The notes under the pieces were generated by a model. That model worked only from the letters and a program-made list of their open reading frames with translations, was not told where the DNA came from and searched no databases. From NCBI RefSeq assembly GCF_002754475.1, contig NZ_PEFL01000003.1, positions 434,001 to 498,000 on the forward strand: a stretch of DNA of 64,000 nucleotides, in the 5' to 3' direction. Positions 28,644-37,392 of the stretch are shown piece by piece (positions within the stretch are counted from its first letter, which is position 1; every line of letters begins with the position of its first letter). The stretch is from Comamonas sp. 26 (GTDB lineage: Bacteria > Pseudomonadota > Gammaproteobacteria > Burkholderiales > Burkholderiaceae_C). The position numbers were made by a program, and so were the translations under genes.

Positions 28644-29709
28644 GCTTTTTGGCCCCACTGGCTATCGTTTTCAAACAGTCTGGAAAAACGTCTTCCCAAG
28701 GCTCGCAGCACAGGGTTGCGGATAAAGACCAGGTGCTGCGTCATGGTGAAACTGGCGCCCAGCTGTGCTTTGACTTCGGGGTCGGTCCAGCCCGCCACAT
28801 AGTGGCTGAGGCCGCGTTCCAGAGCGTATTCGAGATTGACCATCCAGCTTACAAAATAGAGGTTGGCTGCGCGGGCTGCCGGGTAGGACAGGCCTATGTA
28901 TTTGTCGATCAGTTTGCCGCCATGCTCAAAGCATAGGTTCCAGCCCAGCAAGGCACGGCTTTCCAGATCGCGGTATTCAAAAACGACGCCGCCGTTGCCC
29001 CCATCACGCAGCAGGTCGGCAAAGAAAGCACGCGTGAGCTTGTCGAAGTGAATTTCGCTTTGCGCATACACGGCATCAAACAGCGTGTAGTAGGCATCTA
29101 CACGTGCTTCATCAGCAAATGCTGGGCCGGTGGGAATGCGCTCTATGCTCAGCTGATCGCGGCTTTTGAGTTTGCGTTTGAGGCTGCTTCTGCGGTTTTT
29201 TGAAAGGCCGGCCAGATACGTATCAAGGCTGGCAAAAGTGATGGGCACATAAGCCAGTGCCTGGCCTTCCAGTGCAATAAAACCTTGTTCTGAAAGCGCT
29301 AGAGCAACTTCTCTGGAGAAGCGGTTTTCATCTTCAGAAAGCAGCGGCGATGTCTGCGGCAAATCCTTGACGATGGTCAGCAAGGTGCGACCGGCCATGG
29401 CGCGCAATTGCTGCGCCAGAGTGCTTGCAGTAATGCCTTGAGGCAGCAGCGCATATTCGCTGACGGTGGTGCCGATAAAGTTGGTTTGCAGCGTGAGCTT
29501 TGAACGCAGCCATGGGCCGCCCGGTAACGACAAAAAACGCGCCTTGAGCGCGTCATCTGCAGTTGTCAGCAAGTCAAATGGCGCGGTGAATGCGAGTGCC
29601 GGACCGTGGCTCAGCAGCGTGAATCCTTCGGGGGGTGCTGGGTGAATTGCTGCAGCAGTCCGTCAGGCTCCAGCTGGTTGCGCAAACTTTGCGATGCCAT
29701 CGCGCTCAT
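28640..29709 (-). pseudogene. FemAB/GNAT-like N-acyltransferase, N-terminus frameshifted at a poly-C tract
   Basis: The main frame (from 29572, TTG) encodes about 310 residues of the FemX/BioF2-like GNAT group, with SLDTYLAGLSKNRRSSLKRK, a central DAVYAQSEIHFDKL, and LSHYVAGWTDPEVKAQLGA. Such enzymes acylate amines or aminoacyl groups. Reading further upstream in this frame gives plausible protein without an ATG. An ATG frame (MASQSLRNQLEPDGLLQQ) joins it exactly if the C tract at 29630-29635 had seven C instead of six. The true gene therefore probably starts at 29700 or 29709. Its stop overlaps the start of the ureohydrolase-fold gene. Confidence 0.75.
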
Positions 29710-29860
29710 TATTGTTTTGAAAATTCCATCATGCCAGCGCAGCCGGCGTGACCCGTGGCAGAGACGCCAGGCAAGAGCCACCTGGCAGCGAAAGCGTTGC
29801 CCCTCTCCCGCATGGCGAATGCAACACGAGAGGGAGGGAGCGGCAAAGCCGCTCAGGGGA

Positions 29861-31234
29861 TTAGCCCTTTTTAGCTTTGGTCAGCAGCTGATCCAGCAGT
29901 GCCATGGCTTCATCGATTTCGGGGCGCGAAATCATCAGCGAAGGCGCGAAGGTGATCACGTTTTTGTAGTAGCCGCCCACGTCCAGCACCAGGCCGCGCT
30001 TCTGGCCCTGGTATTCCAGACCGCCTTCAAGGCCGATGTCCACCATCTTGTCCAGCAGTGCCTTGTTGGGTGTAAAGCCGTCTTCGGTGCAGATTTCGGC
30101 GCGCAGTGCCAGACCCATGCCATCCACATCGCCGATTTCCTTGTGGCGCTTTTGCAGCTCCTTCAGGCCTTCTAGGAAGTAGGCACCTGATTCGCACACC
30201 TGGCGACCGAAGTCCATTTCGTGCGTCATGCGCATCACTTCCAGACCCAGAGCCGTTCCCAGCGGGTTGGAGGCAAAAGTGGAGTGCGTGGATCCCGGTG
30301 GGAACACGGTGGGGTTGATCAACTCTTCACGGGCCCACAGGCCGGACAGTGCGTTCAGGCCGTTGGTCAGTGCCTTGGCGAACACCAGCACATCGGGCTT
30401 GATGCCGAAGTTTTCCACAGACCACAGCTTGCCCGTGCGCCAGAAGCCCATCTGGATTTCATCGACCACCAGCAACACGCCGTGGTCGTCCAGTACCTTC
30501 TTCAGACCGGTGAAGAAATTGGCAGGAGGAATGACGTAGCCACCGGTGCCCTGAATGGGCTCGATGTAGAAGGCTGCGTATTCGCACTGGTTGGTCTTGG
30601 GGTCCCAGACCGCGTGATATTCGTTCTCGAACTTACGGGCAAACTCGCGCACTATCGAATCTGCATACTCTTCAGCGGTCATGCCCTTGGGGCGACGGAA
30701 GGGGTATGGGAAGGGAATGAATTGAGCGCGGTCGCTGAAGTGACCGAAGCGGCGGCGATAGCGGTAGCTGGAGGTGATGGAAGAAGCACCCAGCGTACGG
30801 CCGTGGTAGCCACCTTCAAAGGCAAACATCAGGCTCTTGCCGCCGGTGGCATTGCGCACCACTTTCAACGAGTCTTCAATGGCTTGTGCGCCGCCCACGT
30901 TGAAGTGCACGCGGCCGTCATTGCCCCATTTGCTCTTGGCGTCTTCGGCGATGAACTTGGCCAGTTCAATCTTGGTCGGGTGCAGGTACTGACTTGCCAC
31001 CTGGGGCAGCTCTTGCAGCTGCTCGATCATCTTTTGCTCAAGACGCTTGTTCTTGTAGCCGAAGTTGACGGCTGAATACCACATCTGCAGATCGAGGTAG
31101 GCGGTGCCTGAGTCGTCGTACATATAGCTGCCATCGCAGCCTGTGAAAATCTTCGGGGGATTGACGTAGTGGACGGTGTCGCCAAACGAGCAGTATTTGG
31201 CTTCGTCAGCCAGCAATTGGGCAGTATTGATCAC
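29861..31234 (-). CDS. class III PLP aminotransferase
   Basis: This 457-residue fold-type I aminotransferase has the diagnostic VVDEIQMGFWRTG aspartate, the PLP lysine in VFAKALTNGLNAL, and an early EGGYHGRTLGASS loop. It probably aminates an aldehyde or keto compound at a terminal carbon, as other class III enzymes do. The start is GTG behind CGGAG; a longer open frame upstream reads as non-protein. It is the first gene of the minus-strand set, about 150 bases before the acyltransferase. Confidence 0.86.
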   Translation of the reverse strand: MINTAQLLADEAKYCSFGDTVHYVNPPKIFTGCDGSYMYDDSGTAYLDLQMWYSAVNFGYKNKRLEQKMIEQLQELPQVASQYLHPTKIELAKFIAEDAKSKWGNDGRVHFNVGGAQAIEDSLKVVRNATGGKSLMFAFEGGYHGRTLGASSITSSYRYRRRFGHFSDRAQFIPFPYPFRRPKGMTAEEYADSIVREFARKFENEYHAVWDPKTNQCEYAAFYIEPIQGTGGYVIPPANFFTGLKKVLDDHGVLLVVDEIQMGFWRTGKLWSVENFGIKPDVLVFAKALTNGLNALSGLWAREELINPTVFPPGSTHSTFASNPLGTALGLEVMRMTHEMDFGRQVCESGAYFLEGLKELQKRHKEIGDVDGMGLALRAEICTEDGFTPNKALLDKMVDIGLEGGLEYQGQKRGLVLDVGGYYKNVITFAPSLMISRPEIDEAMALLDQLLTKAKKG

Positions 31235-31392
31235 AGCAGAAAATGCTCCGCAAAAAGGAATCCGGTAAACGGTATGCGGCTGCAGTGTGAGGCTGCAATA
31301 TTTCCGGGCTGTCGAGCATTTGTGTGGGAATTGTGGAGATGTCCAAGTCGGCACAACTTGGATAGCGCTGGCGCTGATACCAGTGCCGTAGC

Positions 31393-33303
31393 TTAGCCCA
31401 GAGCCACCACGCGCAGCACCTCGGCTCCATACGCATCCAGCTTTTTGGCACCCATGCCGCTCACCCCTTGCAGCTCCTGCAGCGACTGGGGGTTGAGTTC
31501 GGCAATCGATGCCAGCGTGGCATCGTGGAAGATCACATAGGCCGGCAGATTGTGCGACTTGGCCACCTCGGCGCGCCAGGCCTTGAGGTTGATGAAGCGC
31601 ACTTGCGCATCTGGCCCCAGGTTGATGGCGGCTGCATTGGCAGCAGACTTCTTGCTTGGTTTTTTGCTGCGTGATGCGGCAACGGCTTCGCGCAACTGCA
31701 CCTGCACCTCGCCCTTGAGCACAGCGCGGGAGCCTGCGGCCAGGCACAGGGTGTCAAACACATGGCCGCTGTTTTCGCTCACCACCTTGTGCAGGCCCAG
31801 TGCGCCTGTCGCCAGCAACTGGCGCATCACGGCTCGCAGCTGTGGCTCCGAGTAATCCTTGCCAATACCGAAGGTGGAGACTTTCTCGTGGCTGAACTGG
31901 GCCACCTTGTCGGTTTCTTTACCGCGCAGCACATCCATGATGTGGCCAGCGCCATAAGTCAGGCCGCTGGCTTCATGCACGCGGAAAATGGTGGACAGCA
32001 GCTTGCGCGCAGCGTCCGTACCATCCCAGAGCGCAGGCGGCTCCAGACAGTTGTCGCAGTTGCCGCAATGGGTGCGGCCCACGGCCTGCAGCGGCTTGCC
32101 GTCCAGACTGGGTTCTTGCCCATATTGCTCGCCAAAATAGGCCAGAAGGCGTATGCGGCGGCAGTCTGTGGCCTCGGCCAAGCCCAGCAGCGCATCGAGC
32201 TTGCCGCGCATGACTTGCTTGAATTGCTCTTCTGCAGGGCTCTCGTCAATCATGCGGCGCTGGTTGACCACATCGGAGAGGCCATAGGCCATCCACGCAT
32301 CGGCAGGCAGACCATCGCGGCCCGCGCGGCCAGTTTCCTGGTAGTAGCCTTCGATGTTCTTGGGCATGTCCACATGGGCGACAAAGCGCACATCGGGCTT
32401 GTTGATGCCCATGCCAAACGCAATAGTGGCGCACATCACCACGCCTTCTTCGCGCAGAAAGCGGTCTTGATGGTTCTGGCGCACTTCCTGGGGCAGACCA
32501 GCGTGGTAGGGTAGGGCGTTGATGCCGCTTTGCGCCAACGTCTGGGCCAGCTCTTCTACGCGCTTGCGTGACTGGCAGTAGACCACGCCTGCTTCGCCCT
32601 CATGCTCGCGTTCAATGAAGCGCAGCAATTGGTTGCTGACGTCTTTTTTCTCGGCAATCTTGTAGCGGATATTGGGCCGGTCAAAGCTGCTGACGAAATG
32701 CTGTGCGGCCTCAAGCTGCAGGCGCTCGATGATGTCGGCGCGCGTCAGCGCATCAGCTGTTGCCGTCAATGCAATACGTGGCACGCTTGCAAAGCGCTGG
32801 TGCAGCACCGTAAGGGCGCGGTATTCGGGGCGGAAGTCGTGGCCCCACTGGCTTACGCAGTGCGCCTCATCGATAGCGAACAGTGACAGTTTGCCTTGCG
32901 CCAGCAGATCATCCAGCAGGCCCAGAAAGCGCGGCGTGTTCAACCGCTCAGGCGCGACGTAAAGCAGGGTGATGTCGCCGCTTTGCAGGCGCAGCTCTAC
33001 CTCCTGCGTTTCGTCGTAGCTGAGGGTGGAGTTCAGAAAGGCGGCGCTGATGCCTGCCTCGTGTAGCGCACCGACCTGATCGTGCATCAGCGCAATCAGC
33101 GGCGACACCACAATCGTTACCCCATGGCCGAGCTGCTGGCGCGCAATGGCCGGCACCTGATAGCACAGCGACTTGCCGCCGCCCGTGGGCATGAGTACCA
33201 GTGCATCGCCGCCGTTGATGACATGCGAGACGATGGCCTGCTGGGGGCCACGGAATTGCTCGTAGCCAAAAACGGCTTGCAGAATGGATTGCGCGGAAGA
33301 CAC
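31393..33303 (-). CDS. recQ: ATP-dependent DNA helicase RecQ
   Basis: This 636-residue RecQ has helicase motif I (LMPTGGGKSLCYQ), the DEAH box in AIDEAHCVSQWGHDFRPEY, motif VI with QETGRAGRDG, the zinc-binding region (CRRIRLLAYFGE, HCGNCDNC), a winged helix, and a C-terminal HRDC domain (about 560-636). All parts are intact. It acts in recombination and repair by unwinding DNA 3' to 5'. It appears to be a single gene, with an intergenic repeat just before its start. Confidence 0.97.
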   Translation of the reverse strand: MSSAQSILQAVFGYEQFRGPQQAIVSHVINGGDALVLMPTGGGKSLCYQVPAIARQQLGHGVTIVVSPLIALMHDQVGALHEAGISAAFLNSTLSYDETQEVELRLQSGDITLLYVAPERLNTPRFLGLLDDLLAQGKLSLFAIDEAHCVSQWGHDFRPEYRALTVLHQRFASVPRIALTATADALTRADIIERLQLEAAQHFVSSFDRPNIRYKIAEKKDVSNQLLRFIEREHEGEAGVVYCQSRKRVEELAQTLAQSGINALPYHAGLPQEVRQNHQDRFLREEGVVMCATIAFGMGINKPDVRFVAHVDMPKNIEGYYQETGRAGRDGLPADAWMAYGLSDVVNQRRMIDESPAEEQFKQVMRGKLDALLGLAEATDCRRIRLLAYFGEQYGQEPSLDGKPLQAVGRTHCGNCDNCLEPPALWDGTDAARKLLSTIFRVHEASGLTYGAGHIMDVLRGKETDKVAQFSHEKVSTFGIGKDYSEPQLRAVMRQLLATGALGLHKVVSENSGHVFDTLCLAAGSRAVLKGEVQVQLREAVAASRSKKPSKKSAANAAAINLGPDAQVRFINLKAWRAEVAKSHNLPAYVIFHDATLASIAELNPQSLQELQGVSGMGAKKLDAYGAEVLRVVALG

Positions 33304-33312
33304 CGGGTACTC

Positions 33313-33357
33313 TTGAATTGATAGCTGTTAACGCTTGTTGAATAAGGGTTGGAAGCC
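33313..33357. repeat. dispersed palindromic repeat, copy 5
   Basis: The copy TTGATAGCTGTTAACGCTTG followed by a degenerate second arm, immediately upstream of the recQ start. Confidence 0.6.
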
Positions 33358-33442
33358 AGTTTATTCAATAAAAACAAGCATCAAAAATGTGCCCTATTGT
33401 GCGCCGCACTCTGGCGTGGTGCACAAGCCGGGTTATGCGCAA

Positions 33443-34177
33443 TCAGGTTGCCGGAGCGATGGTGGAGGGCGAGAAGTGCGCATCCAGTTCGTACAGGTCG
33501 GCCGGGTAGGTCAGGCGCACAAAGGTGATGGGCAACTGGCCCGTCCAAGTGCGGCGGTCAATCACCAGGCAGGGGAAGCCGGGGGGAATCTCCAGCCGGG
33601 TTGCGTTTTCCTCGCTCGCCGCTTCGGCGCGGATGCGGTGCTCGGCCGAGCTCCACGGCACATGATTCACCATCCATGAGCTGGGGCTGTGCTCGGTAAA
33701 CGACTCGTGCTCTGCATCGGGAACGGATTCGAGGTTGATCAGGCGGTCTTCTATGCAAAAGCGCCGTTGCCCCGCCATGTGCAGGCACAGCACATGGACG
33801 ATAGGGCCGGGCTTGGCCATGCGCATGGCCTCCATGTCATCACGCGTGCTGCGCCGCTGTTTGCGGCTGAGTAGCTGGCTGGAGTACTCAAGCCCCATGC
33901 CCAGCACCACCTGGCGCAGATCCGGAATTTCCAGTACGGCCGAGCTGGTGTGCGGGCGGGTGACAAAGCTGCCCGCTTTGCGCTTGCGCTCCAGCAGGCC
34001 GGACTGAACCAGCTTGTTCAGCGCCTTGCTCACCGTCATGCGTGAGCATTCGTAGTGGACTGTCAGCTCCATCTCAGAGGGGATACGGTAGCCGGGCGGC
34101 CAGCGGCCACTGAGAATGTTTTGCTCAATCTCGGTGAGAATTTTCCCGTGCAGCGACATGGAAGAGTGTGTGACCAT
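33443..34177 (-). CDS. hutC: GntR/HutC-family repressor
   Basis: This 244-residue regulator has an N-terminal GntR winged helix (ILSGRWPPGYRIPSEMELTVHYECSRMTVSKAL) and a C-terminal UTRA ligand domain (HRIRAEAASEENATRLEIPPG, CLVIDRRTWTG). Likeness to histidine-utilisation repressors, plus the hutG gene two genes away, supports HutC, whose ligand is urocanate. The ATG 18 bases upstream of MSLHGK is used, but either could be right. No other hut genes are in the window. Confidence 0.8.
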   Translation of the reverse strand: MVTHSSMSLHGKILTEIEQNILSGRWPPGYRIPSEMELTVHYECSRMTVSKALNKLVQSGLLERKRKAGSFVTRPHTSSAVLEIPDLRQVVLGMGLEYSSQLLSRKQRRSTRDDMEAMRMAKPGPIVHVLCLHMAGQRRFCIEDRLINLESVPDAEHESFTEHSPSSWMVNHVPWSSAEHRIRAEAASEENATRLEIPPGFPCLVIDRRTWTGQLPITFVRLTYPADLYELDAHFSPSTIAPAT

Positions 34178-34329
34178 GGGTTGAATTACACCAGCAAATG
34201 CGGGTCTGCCGCTATAGGGGTGCAAAGTTGCAGCAGATAAGGGATTAAGTATTTCCCAGTGCGTGAGACCTGTGTCTACCCCGCACAATCAAGACATCTC
34301 CCCGTGTCAACACGCTCCCCGCGAATATT

Positions 34330-34343
34330 CAGGCCATGGCCTG
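34330..34343. promoter_or_regulatory. palindrome between hutC and the FAD oxidoreductase
   Basis: CAGGCCATGGCCTG is a perfect 14-bp palindrome about 40 bases before the FAD oxidoreductase start and could be an operator for the divergent HutC-like repressor. No experimental motif was matched. Confidence 0.35.
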
Positions 34344-34381
34344 CTGATCAAGGCTCAGTGCGGTGGCGTGAAAGGTTGCTG

Positions 34382-35770
34382 ATGTCCCAAGAACAATTGA
34401 TTCAAGAACTGATTTCCACCCTCGGTGCCGACGTGGTGCTGAGCGGTGCCGATGTGCCAAGGCGCTACCACACGGACTGGAGCGGCACGCCGCCCCAACA
34501 GCCGCTGGCGCTGGTGCGCCCGCGCACCACTGAGGAAGTCAGCACGGCGCTACGTGTGTGTTCGGCGCACAAGGTGGCTGTGGTGCCGCAAGGCGGCATG
34601 ACCGGGCTGGCTGGCGCTGCCACGCCCACACAGGAGGCGGTGGCCCTGTCGCTGGACCGCATGAACCGCATTGAAGACATCAACCCCCAGATGGGGTTGA
34701 TGCAGGTGCAGGCCGGGGTGACGCTGCAGGCCGTGCAAGAGGCTGCTGTGGCCGCAGGCATGGTGTTTGGCGTGGACTTGGGTGCGCGCGGCAGCTGCCA
34801 GATTGGCGGCAATGTCTCGACCAATGCCGGTGGCAACGGCGTGCTGCAGCACGGCATGATGCGCGAGCAGGTGCTGGGGCTGGAGGTTGTGCTGGCCGAT
34901 GGCTCGGTGCTGCCCATGCTGCGCCCCATGATCAAAAACAACACGGGCTACGACCTGAAGCAGTTTTTTATCGGCGCTGAAGGCACGCTGGGCGTCATCA
35001 CCCGCGTGCTGCTGCGCCTGCGCCCCGCGCCCAAGGCCACGGCTACCACGCTGGTCGCCATGCCTGACTTTGACACGGCCCTGGCTGTGCTGGGGCGCAT
35101 GCAATCGCACTTTGGCAACGGCGTGGCAGCTTATGAGCTGATGTGGGACAGCTTTGTGCAGGCATCGCTTTCCTGGCTCAAACTCTCGGCTCCGTTTGCC
35201 GAGCGCCACCCCATGCTGGCGCTGATCAATGTGGATGGCAAGAACGAGGCACAACTGCAGGACGATATCCAGCAAGTGCTGGAGGAAGCCATGGAGGCAG
35301 GCGAGGTGCTTGATGCCATCGTCGCCCAGTCTGTGGCGCAGGCCCAGCAGCTGTGGAAGCTGCGCGAAGCCCCGGCCGAGCTCAACAACAATATGCACCC
35401 GGCCATCAATTTCGACGTGAGCCTGCCGCAGGCCGATATTGGCCGTTTTGCCAATGCCTGCGAAGCCGCCTTTACTGCGCGTTGGCCGCAAAAGCATTCG
35501 CTGTACTTCGGCCATGTGGGCGACGGCAATCTGCATGTGTCTGTGGATGGGGCCACCGTGAACGGCGAATGCGATGCCGTAGAAGCCGAGCTGTACCGGT
35601 TGGTGGGCGAGTTCAAGGGCAGTGTCTCGGCCGAGCATGGCATTGGTCTGCACAAAAAACCGTATCTGAACAATAGCCGCACGCCCGCTGAAATGGCTGC
35701 CATGCGTGCCATCAAGCTGGCGCTGGACCCACTTGGGCTGATGAACCCTGGCAAGGTGTTCGAGCTGTGA
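34382..35770 (+). CDS. FAD-binding oxidoreductase (GlcD/D-2-hydroxyacid dehydrogenase type)
   Basis: This 462-residue flavoprotein of the VAO/p-cresol methylhydroxylase fold has the FAD loop VVPQGGMTGLAGAATP and GSCQIGGNVSTNAGGNGVLQ, and the C-terminal cap block FGHVGDGNLHVSV followed by EHGIGLHKKPYL. This is the pattern of D-2-hydroxyglutarate, D-lactate and glycolate dehydrogenases. It overlaps hutG by one base, so the two are coupled. It could serve histidine or glutamate breakdown, or it could be a displaced GlcD partner for GlcEF at 50 kb; sequence alone does not decide. Confidence 0.87.
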   Translation: MSQEQLIQELISTLGADVVLSGADVPRRYHTDWSGTPPQQPLALVRPRTTEEVSTALRVCSAHKVAVVPQGGMTGLAGAATPTQEAVALSLDRMNRIEDINPQMGLMQVQAGVTLQAVQEAAVAAGMVFGVDLGARGSCQIGGNVSTNAGGNGVLQHGMMREQVLGLEVVLADGSVLPMLRPMIKNNTGYDLKQFFIGAEGTLGVITRVLLRLRPAPKATATTLVAMPDFDTALAVLGRMQSHFGNGVAAYELMWDSFVQASLSWLKLSAPFAERHPMLALINVDGKNEAQLQDDIQQVLEEAMEAGEVLDAIVAQSVAQAQQLWKLREAPAELNNNMHPAINFDVSLPQADIGRFANACEAAFTARWPQKHSLYFGHVGDGNLHVSVDGATVNGECDAVEAELYRLVGEFKGSVSAEHGIGLHKKPYLNNSRTPAEMAAMRAIKLALDPLGLMNPGKVFEL

Positions 35771-36591
35771 TGAGTGCACCTATGCCTTCTTTCATCTTTC
35801 ACCAGGGCCATGCGCCGCTGCTGATCTCGATGCCGCATACCGGCACCCATGTGCCGGGCGACATCGCCGCCAAGCTCACGCCGGAGGGGCGTGAAGTGCA
35901 TGACACCGACTGGCATATGCCAGCGCTCTACGACTTTGCCAAGGCGCTGGGCGCTTCCATACTCGTGGCCACGCATTCGCGCTATGTGATTGACCTGAAT
36001 CGCTCGCCAGATGGGGCCAGTCTCTATCCGGGCCAGAGCGTGACGGGGCTGTGTCCTGTTGATGGTTTTGATAGCAAGCCCCTTTATGCCAGCAAGGCGG
36101 ATGAGCCTGATGATGCCGAGATCGCGCGCCGCCGCGAGCTGTACTGGCACCCATACCATGCGCAGCTGCGCGCCGAGCTGGATCGCATCAAGCGCCTGCA
36201 TGGCGTGGCCATGCTGTGGGATGCGCACAGCATTCGCTCGGTACTGCCGCGCTTTTTTGAAGGCAAGCTGCCGGATATGAATTTGGGTACGGCTGACGGC
36301 AAGAGTTGCGATGCGGCACTGGCCCGGCAACTGCTGGACATTGCGCAGCAATCACCCGGCCACACCAGCGTGCTCAACGGCCGCTTCAAGGGTGGCTACA
36401 TCACGCGCAACTACGGCCAGCCTGAGCAGGGCTTTCACGCCGTGCAGCTGGAGATGACGCAGTCCAGCTACATGCAGGAGCAGATGCCTTTCGACTACCT
36501 GCCTGCAACAGCCGCGCGCATTCAGCCCACCATGCAGCGCCTGCTGCAGGCCGTGCTGGCGTTTGCGCAGCGCCAGGGGAGCGCAGCCTGA
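35770..36591 (+). CDS. hutG: N-formylglutamate deformylase
   Basis: This 273-residue enzyme releases formate from N-formylglutamate, the last step of the five-step histidine pathway. The family's metal-site regions are present: SMPHTGTHVP, VHDTDWHMPALY, THSRYVIDLNRSPDG, LWDAHSIRS and the C-terminal AVQLEMTQSSYM. The start ATG overlaps the preceding stop. hutH, hutU, hutI and hutF are not in the window, so the rest of the pathway must be elsewhere if it exists. Confidence 0.92.
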   Translation: MSAPMPSFIFHQGHAPLLISMPHTGTHVPGDIAAKLTPEGREVHDTDWHMPALYDFAKALGASILVATHSRYVIDLNRSPDGASLYPGQSVTGLCPVDGFDSKPLYASKADEPDDAEIARRRELYWHPYHAQLRAELDRIKRLHGVAMLWDAHSIRSVLPRFFEGKLPDMNLGTADGKSCDAALARQLLDIAQQSPGHTSVLNGRFKGGYITRNYGQPEQGFHAVQLEMTQSSYMQEQMPFDYLPATAARIQPTMQRLLQAVLAFAQRQGSAA

Positions 36592-36638
36592 ACCATCAGG
36601 CCCATTGTTGCTACTAGGCAATCGGCGATGATGACGCC

Positions 36639-37292
36639 ATGAGCCTGCCGCTGTTCGAGACCGAAGCCCAGCCGCCCGAAATCATCGATAAGGGCGCTGT
36701 GCTGCTGCGCGGCTTTGCAGCGACTTCAGAGCTGCGCTGGATGGAGGCCGTTCAAGCCTTGCAGGCGCATGCCGCATTGAGGGTCATGCAGGTTCCCGGC
36801 GGTAAATCCATGTCGGTGGCGATTACCAATGCTGGTGACTGGGGTTGGGTATCGGATGCCAACGGCTACCGCTACAGCGCCGTCGATCCTCTGACGGGCA
36901 AGGCCTGGCCAGCCATCCCCGCCTTTTTGTATGAACAGGCCGTGGCCGCGGCGGCGGCTGCTGCTTATCCGGGCTTTGCGCCGGATGCCTGCCTGATCAA
37001 CCGCTACCAGCCCGGTGCCCGCATGGGTTTGCACCGCGATCAGGATGAGACGGACTTTGCTGCGCCCATCGTCTCCGTGTCGCTGGGCCTGCCCTGCACC
37101 TTTCTCTGGGGTGGTTTGGCGCGTCAGAACTCGGTCAAGAGGTTGGTGCTGACCCATGGCGATGTACTGGTCTGGGGCGGGCCTTCGCGGCTGGTGTTTC
37201 ATGGCGTCAGCCCGCTCAAAGATGGTTTGCATCACCTGCTGGGCGCAGAGCGCTGGAACCTGACCTTTCGCATGGCCAAGCGTGCGTTCTGA
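36639..37292 (+). CDS. alkB: DNA/RNA alkylation repair dioxygenase AlkB
   Basis: This 217-residue iron/2-oxoglutarate dioxygenase reverses N-alkyl lesions. Iron ligands are His and Asp in GLHRDQDE and the distal His in VFHGVSPL, and 2-oxoglutarate is held by Arg residues in RWNLTFRMAKR. The lesion-binding region (CLINRYQPGARMGLH) and the length agree with E. coli AlkB (216). It is a single gene between hutG and the small metH part, with no ada-type regulator adjacent. Confidence 0.95.
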   Translation: MSLPLFETEAQPPEIIDKGAVLLRGFAATSELRWMEAVQALQAHAALRVMQVPGGKSMSVAITNAGDWGWVSDANGYRYSAVDPLTGKAWPAIPAFLYEQAVAAAAAAAYPGFAPDACLINRYQPGARMGLHRDQDETDFAAPIVSVSLGLPCTFLWGGLARQNSVKRLVLTHGDVLVWGGPSRLVFHGVSPLKDGLHHLLGAERWNLTFRMAKRAF

Positions 37293-37392
37293 GTCTCGCT
37301 GGTCGGCAGGGCATCCATCTGCATAGGCGATGCCGCTCAGGCAATGCCCGGCTGGCCTGCAGACCCCGCCAGCTTTCCTACAATGGCGGTCT

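Noticed and set aside
31235..31747. Longer start for the class III aminotransferase
   Set aside because: The upstream 171 codons overlap recQ antisense and look non-protein; the GTG with a ribosome site fits the family length.
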